This document shows, piece after piece, positions 1-5,991 of a stretch of 6,041 bases of DNA (positions are counted from its first letter, which is position 1; each line of letters opens with the position of its first letter). A program made the translations under genes and the position numbers. The stretch lies in contig JALFGI010000274.1 of the NCBI GenBank assembly GCA_022777455.1, forward strand, positions 1 through 6,041, written 5' to 3'. This DNA is from Clostridiales bacterium (lineage in GTDB: Bacteria; Bacillota_A; Clostridia; Oscillospirales; Oscillospiraceae). The notes below the pieces were generated by a model. The model saw only the letters and a program-made list of their open reading frames with translations. It had not been told where the DNA came from and ran no database searches.

Positions 1-1
1 A

Positions 2-1225
2 GTGGAATGCAGGCAGCGGTCCGCCGCATTGGAGGCCGCCAAGCCAAAAAAGGAGCCCGGAACCGGAATGGTGAAAAAAATCGTTGCTGCGGTATTTCTG
101 ATGGCGCTGCTGTGCGTGGGCGCCTACCTGGGGGTGACCCGCTATCTGATTCCCCAGCAGAAATACAAGGATGCCGAAGCATTGCTGGAGGCCGGACGCC
201 GGGAGGAAGCCATCGAAGCCTTCCAGGCCCTGGGAACCTTCAAGGATTCCCCGGACCGGGTTCTGGGCATTCAGATCGACTGGTACAACCAGGCGGAGCA
301 GCTGCTGTCCGCGGGGGATGCCTGCCGGGCCGCCGCCATTTTCGGCGGGCTTAAGGACTTCCAGGATGCCCGGGAGCGCAGCCGCGCCCTGTGGGAGGAG
401 ATTATTCCGCCCCAGACCATCACCGCCGGAGGCTGGTACACCGCCGCCCTGCGCTCCGACCGGACCGCCGTGGCCACCGGCGACGACCGGGAAAAACAGT
501 GCTGGGTTGGCTCCTGGCTGAACATCCGCTCCATCAGCGCCGGAAGAGAACACACCCTTGGCCTTCGGACGGACGGCACCGCGGTGGCTGCCGGATACAA
601 CGGCGACGGCCGGGGAAACGTGGACCAGTGGCGGGATATGGTTGCCGTGTGTGCCGGACAGTGGCATACCGTGGGACTGAAGTCCAACGGCACCGTCATC
701 GGTCTTGGCTGTGACAACGACGGACGAATCGACTTTGACGGCTGGCAGGACATCCGAAACATCTCCGCCGGACGGAATCATACCGTGGGTCTGAAAGCCG
801 ACGGCACTGCCCTGGCGACAGGAGACAACACGCAGGGACAATGCAACGTTCAGGGCTGGAACCAGCTCACTGCTGTCTCCGCCGGCGGCACCCACACCCT
901 GGGGTTGAAACGGGACGGCACCGTGGTGGCCGCAGGAAGCAACGAGGATGGGCAGTGCCATGTGTCCGATTGGGTGGACATGGTGGCTGTTTCCGCCGGA
1001 TACTATCACAGCGTGGGCCTGCGCTCCGACGGAACCGTGGTGGCGGTGGGCTTCAATGATTACGGCCAGTGTGACGTGGAGCAGTGGACGGATATCGTCG
1101 CCATCTCCGCCGGAGGCTGGCACACCGTGGGCCTGAAATCCGACGGCTCCATCGTGGCCGTCGGCCGGAACGAAGAAGGCCAATGCGAAATCCTGGGCTG
1201 GGATAATATGATGCTCCCGGGGTAA
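2..1225 (+). CDS. Membrane-anchored RCC1-repeat (beta-propeller) protein, 5' end probably outside window
   Basis: Seen: the frame is open from the first base, so I treat the gene as 5'-partial. Numbering from the GTG at position 2, residues 1-25 are charged (KPKKEP), about 26-50 form one hydrophobic helix, about 55-133 hold two helical TPR/Sel1-like units ending in FKDSPDR and FQDARERS, and 140-407 are seven tandem 38-residue units of the form SAG..HTVGLK.DGTVVA.G.N..GQC.V..W.D. This is the RCC1 (regulator of chromosome condensation) repeat, and seven units are enough to close a seven-bladed propeller. Basic residues before the helix suggest N-in/C-out topology, so the propeller is probably extracellular and may bind a ligand or partner; no catalytic motif is visible. 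An alternative start is the ATG at 68, with AGGAG at 51-55 but 12 nt of spacing, giving 385 residues. The codon before position 2 ends in A and so cannot be Cys, which argues against a CxxC zinc knuckle at the edge. Function is unknown. Confidence 0.85.
   Translation: MECRQRSAALEAAKPKKEPGTGMVKKIVAAVFLMALLCVGAYLGVTRYLIPQQKYKDAEALLEAGRREEAIEAFQALGTFKDSPDRVLGIQIDWYNQAEQLLSAGDACRAAAIFGGLKDFQDARERSRALWEEIIPPQTITAGGWYTAALRSDRTAVATGDDREKQCWVGSWLNIRSISAGREHTLGLRTDGTAVAAGYNGDGRGNVDQWRDMVAVCAGQWHTVGLKSNGTVIGLGCDNDGRIDFDGWQDIRNISAGRNHTVGLKADGTALATGDNTQGQCNVQGWNQLTAVSAGGTHTLGLKRDGTVVAAGSNEDGQCHVSDWVDMVAVSAGYYHSVGLRSDGTVVAVGFNDYGQCDVEQWTDIVAISAGGWHTVGLKSDGSIVAVGRNEEGQCEILGWDNMMLPG
419..1222 (+). repeat. 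Seven tandem 114-bp coding repeats (RCC1 blades)
   Basis: Units begin at residues 140, 178, 216, 254, 292, 330 and 368 of the partial ORF. The first six are exactly 38 residues and the last is 40 including the C-terminal tail. All seven carry a Trp near residue 33 of the unit. Six carry ...HT/HS in the AG..H position (the first has AGGWYT). Five have QC before the variable residue and Trp stretch (units 1, 4, 5, 6 and 7), while units 2 and 3 have GRG and GRI instead. Unit 1 is the most diverged (LRSDRT instead of L.SDGT). No indels separate the units, so the register is strictly kept. The DNA copies are similar but not identical, so this is not a fresh tandem duplication. Confidence 0.85.
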
Positions 1226-1256
1226 ATCGCAACTGGCGGCTGGAACCGACGCACCT

Positions 1257-1391
1257 CTTGGCTCCCCCTATGGGGGAGCTGGCTGCCCCGTTAGGGGCAG
1301 ACTGAGAGGGCAATGCATTTGCCATTACCTTACTGCGGTACCCTCTCAGTCAGCCTGTTCGGCTGACAGCTCTCCCAAAGGGAGAGCCAAG
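1257..1391. repeat. MITE-like inverted-repeat element with paired hairpins
   Basis: The left arm (1257-1310) starts CTTGGCTC and ends CTGAGAGGG. The right arm (1341-1391) is its inverted counterpart, CCCTCTCAG to GAGCCAAG. Each arm folds by itself into two small hairpins: 1261-1279 and 1283-1300 on the left, 1349-1367 and 1369-1387 on the right. A 30-bp AT-richer centre (1311-1340) separates the arms. An additional outer inverted pair, CTGGCGGC at 1233-1240 and GCCGCCAG at 1393-1400, may extend the element. There is no transposase and no clear target-site duplication, so it would be non-autonomous. I associate this repeat type with Oscillospirales intergenic regions; that is recollection, not a search result. 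Confidence 0.75.
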
Positions 1392-1454
1392 GGCCGCCAG
1401 CGGCAACCAACACCCCGCCAAATTATCATTTGTCTGGTAATTTATCCTGTTCCC

Positions 1455-1492
1455 GATAAAAATTCAGCGGCTGACCAAGCGGTCAGCCGCTG
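1455..1492 (-). terminator. Intrinsic terminator of the sugar transporter operon
   Basis: A perfect 12-bp GC-rich stem (1465-1476 with 1481-1492) closes a 4-nt loop. Read on the minus strand, the stem is followed directly by AATTTTTATC (1464-1455), a proper U-tract. It lies about 20 nt past the stop codon of the permease gene, so it ends the chvE-mmsA-mmsB transcript. In the plus direction the flank is TTGCAATT, which is a weak tract, so termination of the convergent RCC1 gene here would be poor. Confidence 0.9.
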
Positions 1493-1512
1493 TTGCAATT
1501 GAGAAAGGGAAA

Positions 1513-2733
1513 TCAGTTCTGCTTGCGCTTGGAAACCACGTCGAAGATGACGGCGGCCAGCAGGACCAGGCCCTTGACCACCTTCTGGTAGTTGGCATCC
1601 ACGCCCATGATGGACATACCGATGTTGATCACGCCCATCAGGATGGCGCCCACGATGACACCGGGGACGGTGCCGATGCCGCCGTAAGCGGAAGCGCCGC
1701 CGATGAAGCAGGAGCCGATGGCATCCATCTCGTAGTTCTGGCCGTAGGTGGGCTGAGCGGAAGTCAGACGGGCAATGGTGAGCATACCGGCAAAGGCAGC
1801 CAGCAGGCCCATGTTGGCATAGGCGACGAAGTAAATCTTATTGGTGTTGATACCGGAGAGCTTGGTAGCCAGCTCATTGCCGCCCACGGCATAGAAGTGG
1901 CGGCCAATGGTGGTCTTGGATGTGATGTAGGAATAGATGGCGATGATCAGGGCAACCCAGATCAGTGCGGTGGGCAGGCCCTTGTGCTTGGCCAGCTTGT
2001 AGGAGAAGAAGCCGATGAGGGCAACGATCACCACGGACTTGACCACGGTGGAGGTCATGGACTCCACCTCGTAGCCCTTCTTCAGCCGGTTGGCCCGGCC
2101 AGCAAAGGTCACCACCACATAAATCACCGCAGCAATGGCAGCAATCACCAGGCAGAGAATATTGATGTTCTCCCCGTGGAAGAGATCGGGAACATAGCAC
2201 TTCGCGCCGCCGCCGAACAGGCGGACAAAGGTCTCGTCCTTCACGGCCAGGGTCTTGCCCTGAAGCACCACGTTGGACAGGCCCCGGAACACCAGCATGC
2301 CGGACAGGGTGGTGATGAAGGGAGGCACCTTCACATAGGCAATCCAGAACGCCTGCCAGGAGCCAATGGCCAGACCGATGGCCAGCATGGCCAGAACGGC
2401 AATCCACATATTCACACCTTTGCTCATCATCACAGCGCCGACAGCGCCCACGAAGCAGACCACAGAGCCCACAGACAGGTCGATGTTGCCGCCGGTGAGG
2501 ATACACAGCAGCATACCGGTGGCCAGCACGAACACGTAGGCATTCTGGGCGAACAGGTTATTGATATTCTGGGGGAGCAGAATTTTTCCCTTGGTCTGCC
2601 AGGTAAAGAAGGCAGCCACCAGCACCAGAACCAGCACCATGGTGTACTTCTGGACAAAGTCCATCACAGACTTCTTGGTCAGGGGAGAAGCCTTGGCCCC
2701 CGCGGAAACATCCAATGTTACATCCTTTTTCAT
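1513..2733 (-). CDS. mmsB: Multiple-monosaccharide ABC transporter permease (MmsB/GguB)
   Basis: Inner-membrane permease of a sugar importer, expected to act as a homodimer with the ATPase encoded just upstream. The 406 residues contain about ten hydrophobic segments. Seen: TGGNIDLSVGSVV (80-92), the hallmark of BPD_transp_2 sugar permeases; the cytoplasmic coupling segment TTIGRHFYAVGGNELATKL (274-292); and the C-terminal DAIGSCFIGGASAYGGIGTV stretch (337-356) followed by GVIVGAILMGVINIG. A longer polar/helical insert around 210-262 (GRANRLKKGYEVES, then a hydrophobic helix with KGLPTALIWV) is what sets the GguB/XylH-like branch apart from shorter RbsC-type permeases. The ATG has AAGGAG 9 nt upstream (2743-2748), and the gene begins 17 bp after the ATPase stop, so translation is probably coupled within one operon. 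A terminator follows. No gguC-like gene follows within the window. The exact sugar cannot be read from the permease. Confidence 0.95.
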   Translation of the reverse strand: MKKDVTLDVSAGAKASPLTKKSVMDFVQKYTMVLVLVLVAAFFTWQTKGKILLPQNINNLFAQNAYVFVLATGMLLCILTGGNIDLSVGSVVCFVGAVGAVMMSKGVNMWIAVLAMLAIGLAIGSWQAFWIAYVKVPPFITTLSGMLVFRGLSNVVLQGKTLAVKDETFVRLFGGGAKCYVPDLFHGENINILCLVIAAIAAVIYVVVTFAGRANRLKKGYEVESMTSTVVKSVVIVALIGFFSYKLAKHKGLPTALIWVALIIAIYSYITSKTTIGRHFYAVGGNELATKLSGINTNKIYFVAYANMGLLAAFAGMLTIARLTSAQPTYGQNYEMDAIGSCFIGGASAYGGIGTVPGVIVGAILMGVINIGMSIMGVDANYQKVVKGLVLLAAVIFDVVSKRKQN

Positions 2734-2750
2734 CTGCTGATTCTCCTTTG

Positions 2751-4286
2751 TTATTTGTTGGTGGATTTCAGGATGGCGCCCATGATCTTCTCCTGGGTGG
2801 CTTCCTGCCCGGTGAACTCGCCCACAACACGGCCTTCGTTCAGTACATAAATGCGGTCGCTCATGCCCAGGACCTCCGGCAGCTCGGAGGAAATGATGAT
2901 CACGGACTTGCCTTCCGCCGCCAGCTGGTTGATGATGCAGTAGATTTCATACTTGGCGCCCACGTCGATACCCCGGGTGGGCTCGTCCAGGATCAGAATA
3001 TCCGGCTCGGTGAACATCCACTTGGCCAGAAGCACCTTCTGCTGATTGCCGCCGGACAGGTTGCCCACGTTCTGCTCCACGGTGGGGCACTTGGTGCTGA
3101 GCTTCTTTTTGTAGTCTACGGCAACGGAATATTCCTTGTCCTGGTCGATGACGCCACGATTGGAAACCGCGTCCAGATTGGCCAGGGTGGTGTTGACACG
3201 GATGGGGTTGGACAGGATCAGGCCGCTGCCCTTCCGGTCCTCGGTGACGTAGGCCAGGCCATGCTTGATGGCGTCCTTGACCTTGTGCATGTGGACTTCC
3301 TTCCCCTGGATGAACACCTGGCCGGAAATGTTGGAGCCATAGCTGTGACCGAACACGGACATGGCCAGCTCCGTTCTGCCCGCGCCCATCAGGCCGGAGA
3401 TGCCCACCACTTCGCCCTTGCGGACATGGATGGAAACATCGTCCACCACCTTTTTATCGGTGTAGATGGGATGGTACACATTCCAGTTTTTGATTTCCAT
3501 GGACACATCGCCGATTTTCACACCCTGGCGCTTGGGGAACCGGTCGGAAATTTCCCGGCCCACCATGCCCTTGATGATGCGGTCCTCACTGATGTCGTCC
3601 ACGCCCTTGTGCAGGGTTTCGATGGTGTGGCCGTCCCGAATGACGGTGATATCGTCCGCCACATAGGAGACCTCGTTGAGCTTGTGGGAGATAATGATGG
3701 AGGTCAGGCCCTCCTGCTTGAAGCGCAGCAGCAGATCCAGCAGTGCCTTGGAATCCGTCTCGTTCAGAGAGGAAGTGGGCTCGTCCAGAATCAGCAGCTT
3801 TGCATTCTTGGCCAGCGCCTTGGCGATTTCCACCAGCTGCTGCTTGCCCACGCCGATGTCCTTGATCAGCGTGTGGGAGGATTCGGTGAGGCCCACGGCG
3901 CGCAGATACTTGGTGGCCTCTGCATGGGTCTCGTTCCAGTCGATGGCAAAGCTGCTGCCTTTTTCGTTGCCCAGGAACATGTTTTCCGCGATGGTCATCT
4001 GAGGCACCAGCGCAAGCTCCTGGTGGATGATGACGATCCCCTTTTCTTCGCTGTCCTTGATTTTGGAGAAATGACAGACTTCTCCGTTATAGATGATATC
4101 GCCGGAATAGCTGCCGTGGGGATAAATACCGCTGAGTACTTTCATCAGCGTGGATTTACCGGCACCGTTCTCACCGACCAATGCGTGGATGGTACCACGC
4201 TCTACCACCAGATTCACGTCGTCAAGGGCCTTGACGCCGGGGAACTCTTTGGTGATATTTTTCATTTCCAGAATAATGTCCGACAA
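2751..4286 (-). CDS. mmsA: Multiple-monosaccharide ABC transporter ATP-binding protein (MmsA/GguA), TTG start
   Basis: Tandem-NBD ATPase that energises the importer. From the TTG start it has 511 residues, the usual size of this family. NBD1: Walker [10 protein letters not shown] (38-46), Q-loop HQE (88-90), degenerate signature GVGKQQ (145-150), Walker [12 protein letters not shown] (164-174), H-loop His201. NBD2: degenerate Walker [10 protein letters not shown] (298-306, Arg in place of the Lys), [10 protein letters not shown] (347-356), full signature LSGGNQQK (410-417), Walker [12 protein letters not shown] (431-441), and SSELPE (466-471) where an H-loop His would be. Such asymmetric sites are normal for sugar-type tandem ATPases. 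An upstream ATG at 4406 is in frame but would add 40 residues (with PCCGGG) unlike any ABC N-terminus. The TTG at 4284-4286 has GGAGG with 7-nt spacing and gives the standard (M)[20 protein letters not shown] opening. The gene lies 212 bp after chvE and 17 bp before the permease. Confidence 0.95.
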   Translation of the reverse strand: MSDIILEMKNITKEFPGVKALDDVNLVVERGTIHALVGENGAGKSTLMKVLSGIYPHGSYSGDIIYNGEVCHFSKIKDSEEKGIVIIHQELALVPQMTIAENMFLGNEKGSSFAIDWNETHAEATKYLRAVGLTESSHTLIKDIGVGKQQLVEIAKALAKNAKLLILDEPTSSLNETDSKALLDLLLRFKQEGLTSIIISHKLNEVSYVADDITVIRDGHTIETLHKGVDDISEDRIIKGMVGREISDRFPKRQGVKIGDVSMEIKNWNVYHPIYTDKKVVDDVSIHVRKGEVVGISGLMGAGRTELAMSVFGHSYGSNISGQVFIQGKEVHMHKVKDAIKHGLAYVTEDRKGSGLILSNPIRVNTTLANLDAVSNRGVIDQDKEYSVAVDYKKKLSTKCPTVEQNVGNLSGGNQQKVLLAKWMFTEPDILILDEPTRGIDVGAKYEIYCIINQLAAEGKSVIIISSELPEVLGMSDRIYVLNEGRVVGEFTGQEATQEKIMGAILKSTNK

Positions 4287-4293
4287 GTTACCG

Positions 4294-4298
4294 CCTCC
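4294..4298 (-). promoter_or_regulatory. Ribosome binding site that fixes the TTG start of mmsA
   Basis: On the minus strand the order is GGAGG (4298-4294), CGGTAAC (7 nt), then TTG (4286-4284). No comparable Shine-Dalgarno stands before the upstream in-frame ATG at 4406, and the next in-frame ATG (MKN, residue 8) would have only a weak GGAA before it. The site therefore decides for the rare TTG start. Confidence 0.85.
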
Positions 4299-4372
4299 GC
4301 AACATGGATTTTCTACGAATTCGCGGTGGGTGCCGGGAATCCGCAAGAAGTCTGAAAAAGCGCGTTTTTGCA

Positions 4373-4395
4373 GCGAAAAGCCATTGGTTTTTCGC
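4373..4395. other. Small inverted repeat in the chvE-mmsA gap
   Basis: GCGAAAAGCC (4373-4382) pairs with GGTTTTTCGC (4386-4395) through a 3-nt loop, with one G-T wobble. Next to it, AAAAAGCGCGTTTTT (4355-4369) is a near-palindrome. Neither is followed by a convincing T-tract in the transcribed (minus) direction, so they are not called terminators. They could add mRNA structure upstream of the mmsA ribosome binding site, but the A/T-rich pairing is weak. Confidence 0.4.
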
Positions 4396-4434
4396 CACAA
4401 AATCACGTTCTTTCATGCTGAATTACTTTTGGAT

Positions 4435-4464
4435 ATTGGGCAAGGCGCAAGCGCCTTGCCCAAT
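4435..4464 (-). other. Intercistronic stem-loop between chvE and mmsA
   Basis: ATTGGGCAAGGCGC (4435-4448) and GCGCCTTGCCCAAT (4451-4464) are perfect inverse complements, 14 bp separated by 2 nt (in RNA probably 13 bp with a 4-nt loop). It starts about 35 nt past the chvE stop. The minus-strand sequence after the stem is ATCCAAAAG, with no U-run, so it is not a standard Rho-independent terminator. A stable stem here is best read as a 3' barrier that protects chvE mRNA or lets only part of the transcripts continue into mmsA-mmsB; that role is inference, by analogy with stem-loops after other binding-protein genes. Confidence 0.75.
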
Positions 4465-4498
4465 CGGTCAATCGTTCAAATCTGAAGCTTAAGTGAAA

Positions 4499-5566
4499 TT
4501 ACTCCAGGCCCAGCTCAGCAGCGGTGTAGTAGCCGGAGTCGACCAGCAGCTCCTGAATCATGTCGGGAGTAGCGGCAACAGGCTCGCACAGGTAGGAGGG
4601 GATGACGCCGGTGCCGTTGTCGTAGGTCTCGGTGTCGTTGATCTCAGGCTCAGTGCCTTCCAGGATGGCGGTGACCATCTTGACAACCTGAGCAGCCAGG
4701 GTACGGGTGTCCTTGAACACGGACATGGACTGAGTGCCCTCCAGCATGGAGATGGTGGACAGAACGTCGCAGTCCTGGCCGGTCAGCACGGGCCACTCGC
4801 CGGTGTAGTTGGCCTTCAGAGCGTTCTGGACGCCCAGGGAGGTGGAGTCGTTGGAGCACAGAACAGCATCCAGCTGGGTGCCGTCAGCGTAGTAGGAGCT
4901 CAGGATGGTCTCGAAACGAGCCTGAGCAGCGTCGGTTGCCCAGTTAGCGGTAGCAACGACAGCCTTCTCGGTCTGGCCGGAGGGGCAAACCAGCTTGCCG
5001 GACTCCAGGTAAGGAGTCAGGATGCTCATGGCACCGTCGAAGAAGAAGTTGATGTTGTTGTCGCCGGGGTCGCCGGTGATGAACTCGATGTTGAAGGGGC
5101 CTTCCGCATTGTCCAGATCCAGAGCATCACGGATGAACTCGCCCTGCTTCACGCCAACCAGCCAGTTGTCGAAGGTGGCGTAGTAAGTAACGGCATCGGA
5201 GTTCATGATCAGACGGTCGTAAGCGATGACGGGGATGCCGGCTTCCTTGGCCTGGGCCAGAACGGTGCCCAGAGAATCGCCGTCGATGGAAGCGATAACC
5301 AGAACTTCGCAGCCGTCAGCGATCATGGTCTCGACCTGAGAAACCTGGGTGGGGATGTCATTGGCAGCGTACAGCAGCTCGACTTCGTAGCCGGCTTCCT
5401 TCAGCTGAGCTTCCATGTTGGCGCCGTCCTGGTTCCAACGCTGCAGATCCTGGGTGGGCATGGAAACGCCGACCAGCTTGCCTTCTGCCTTGGCGGAGCC
5501 GCCGAGAACAGCGCAGCAAGCAACAACCATGGCCAGAGCAATCACGAGGGAAAGAATCTTCTTCAT
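4499..5566 (-). CDS. chvE: Multiple-monosaccharide ABC transporter substrate-binding protein (ChvE-like)
   Basis: Extracytoplasmic periplasmic-binding-protein fold (Peripla_BP_4) that captures a monosaccharide and delivers it to the permease. The 355 residues start with an export signal: MKKI, a hydrophobic core (about 4-16), then VVACC with a possible lipobox Cys at 17, and an AKA-E signal peptidase I-like site at 25-28. The mature part has family landmarks in order: VGVSMPTQDLQRWNQDG (32-48), AANDIPTQVSQVE, a VLVIASIDGDSLG stretch, VIAYDRLI, YYATFDNWLVGVKQG, FITGDPGDNN, FFFDGAMSILTPYLESGKLV, LTGQDCDV, FKDTRTLA and GVIPSYLCEPV. These match my recollection of Agrobacterium ChvE closely. Known ChvE proteins bind galactose, glucose, arabinose, xylose and similar sugars; the ligand here is undetermined. 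ATG has GGAGG (5576-5580) with 9-nt spacing. First gene of the operon, with its promoter upstream. Confidence 0.95.
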   Translation of the reverse strand: MKKILSLVIALAMVVACCAVLGGSAKAEGKLVGVSMPTQDLQRWNQDGANMEAQLKEAGYEVELLYAANDIPTQVSQVETMIADGCEVLVIASIDGDSLGTVLAQAKEAGIPVIAYDRLIMNSDAVTYYATFDNWLVGVKQGEFIRDALDLDNAEGPFNIEFITGDPGDNNINFFFDGAMSILTPYLESGKLVCPSGQTEKAVVATANWATDAAQARFETILSSYYADGTQLDAVLCSNDSTSLGVQNALKANYTGEWPVLTGQDCDVLSTISMLEGTQSMSVFKDTRTLAAQVVKMVTAILEGTEPEINDTETYDNGTGVIPSYLCEPVAATPDMIQELLVDSGYYTAAELGLE

Positions 5567-5633
5567 TTGTGTGTGCCTCCTAAAAATTTTATGTTACAGC
5601 CCAAATGGGCAATAACTACAAAAAATACAGGAT

Positions 5634-5675
5634 ATCCCGCTTTACCGGTTTCGGAAATCCAAACTGCCGCGGGAT
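5634..5675 (-). promoter_or_regulatory. Stem at the 5' end of the operon leader
   Basis: On the minus strand ATCCCGC (5675-5669) pairs perfectly with GCGGGAT (5640-5634) across 28 nt. The stem begins within a few bases of the predicted transcription start, and a T6 run follows 8 nt beyond it (5625-5620). It may stabilise the 5' end of the mRNA or act as a weak attenuator; the 8-nt gap is long for an intrinsic terminator, and no known riboswitch class is recognised. Confidence 0.4.
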
Positions 5676-5683
5676 TCGTGTTC

Positions 5684-5712
5684 ATGATACCATTCTTCCC
5701 CAGGGTTTTCAA
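5684..5712 (-). promoter_or_regulatory. Sigma-A/sigma-70-type promoter of the chvE-mmsA-mmsB operon
   Basis: Read on the minus strand: -35 TTGAAA (5712-5707), 17-nt spacer, -10 TATCAT (5689-5684). Each hexamer has five of six consensus bases, and the spacer is optimal. The predicted start is near 5677, giving a leader of about 110 nt before the chvE ATG. It is the best promoter match that I found by eye between 5567 and 5860. Confidence 0.75.
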
Positions 5713-5762
5713 GAAGTGGATTTGTACAAGATTCACAAAATATTTTTAGTTATTTTGCCGAT

Positions 5763-5777
5763 CGAAATCGATTTCAA
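5763..5777 (-). promoter_or_regulatory. cre-like / LacI-family operator candidate
   Basis: The minus strand reads TTGAAATCGATTTCG, containing the perfect 12-bp palindrome GAAATCGATTTC with a central CG. It fits the catabolite-responsive-element consensus WTGNAANCGNWNNCW at every position except the last. It is centred roughly 93 bp upstream of the predicted transcription start, a position better suited to activation or looping than to simple blocking. CcpA or a dedicated LacI-type sugar regulator are both possible; no regulator gene lies in the window. Confidence 0.5.
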
Positions 5778-5857
5778 AGATCTTGTTCTCTTTCAATATA
5801 TACAAATTTGTTTTCAGACCATCGGCATTCATAAGTGAATCGTGAAGTTGTAATTTG

Positions 5858-5991
5858 GCGGGCAGTGCCCGCGGACAATGGCGCACCGGGCCGGTGCGAA
5901 ATCCGGGACTCCTGGGCAGCGCCCGGTAACGTTTTTGCGTGCCAGGCTACAACAATCGCCCAGCCAGTGTAGGGGAGGCTCGTAGCCTCCC
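5858..5991. repeat. Cluster of GC-rich intergenic palindromes
   Basis: Four short inverted repeats follow one another: GCGGGCAGTGCCCGC (5858-5872), CGCACCGG/CCGGTGCG (5882-5898), GGGC/GCCC around AGC (5914-5924), and GGGAGGCT/AGCCTCCC around CGT (5973-5991), the last preceded by GTAGG. The composition changes sharply from the AT-rich promoter zone to its left. None has a T-tract on either side. This resembles BIME/REP-like intergenic repeat material; copy number in the genome is unknown. Confidence 0.55.

Noticed and set aside
1..67. Zinc-ribbon ending at the window's left edge before the membrane helix
   Set aside because: This architecture is common in such clostridial proteins, but the codon before GTG ends in A and cannot be Cys, so a CxxC pair with the visible Cys is excluded.
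271..762. 163-residue minus-strand frame within the RCC1 gene
   Set aside because: Overlaps the repeat-coding region, whose 38-residue periodicity exists only in the plus frame.
419..1222. Regular 114-bp periodicity as a CRISPR or satellite array
   Set aside because: The repeats are coding RCC1 blades in one continuous frame, with no conserved-repeat/unique-spacer pattern.
1897..2850. 317-residue plus-strand open frame opposite mmsB
   Set aside because: Antisense to the permease. The His/Gly/Gln-rich sequence is the mirror of codons for hydrophobic helices.
2715..4355. 546-residue plus-strand open frame opposite mmsA
   Set aside because: Exactly antisense to a clear tandem-NBD ATPase with all motifs. 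The product is rich in His, Gly, Asp and Gln with no domain, as expected from a G/C-ending codon bias on the other strand.
4287..4406. 40-residue N-terminal extension of the ATPase from an upstream ATG
   Set aside because: No ribosome binding site there, and the residues do not resemble an ABC N-terminus; the TTG with GGAGG is better.
4435..4464. Intercistronic stem as an intrinsic terminator
   Set aside because: No T-tract follows on either strand.
4493..5749. 418-residue plus-strand open frame opposite chvE
   Set aside because: Shadow of the binding-protein gene; low-complexity Val/Gly/Gln-rich product, no Shine-Dalgarno, and it runs through the operon promoter.
5605..5838. 77-residue plus-strand frame in the control region
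   Set aside because: No ribosome binding site before its ATG, AT-rich composition unlike the real genes, and it covers the promoter and the cre-like site.
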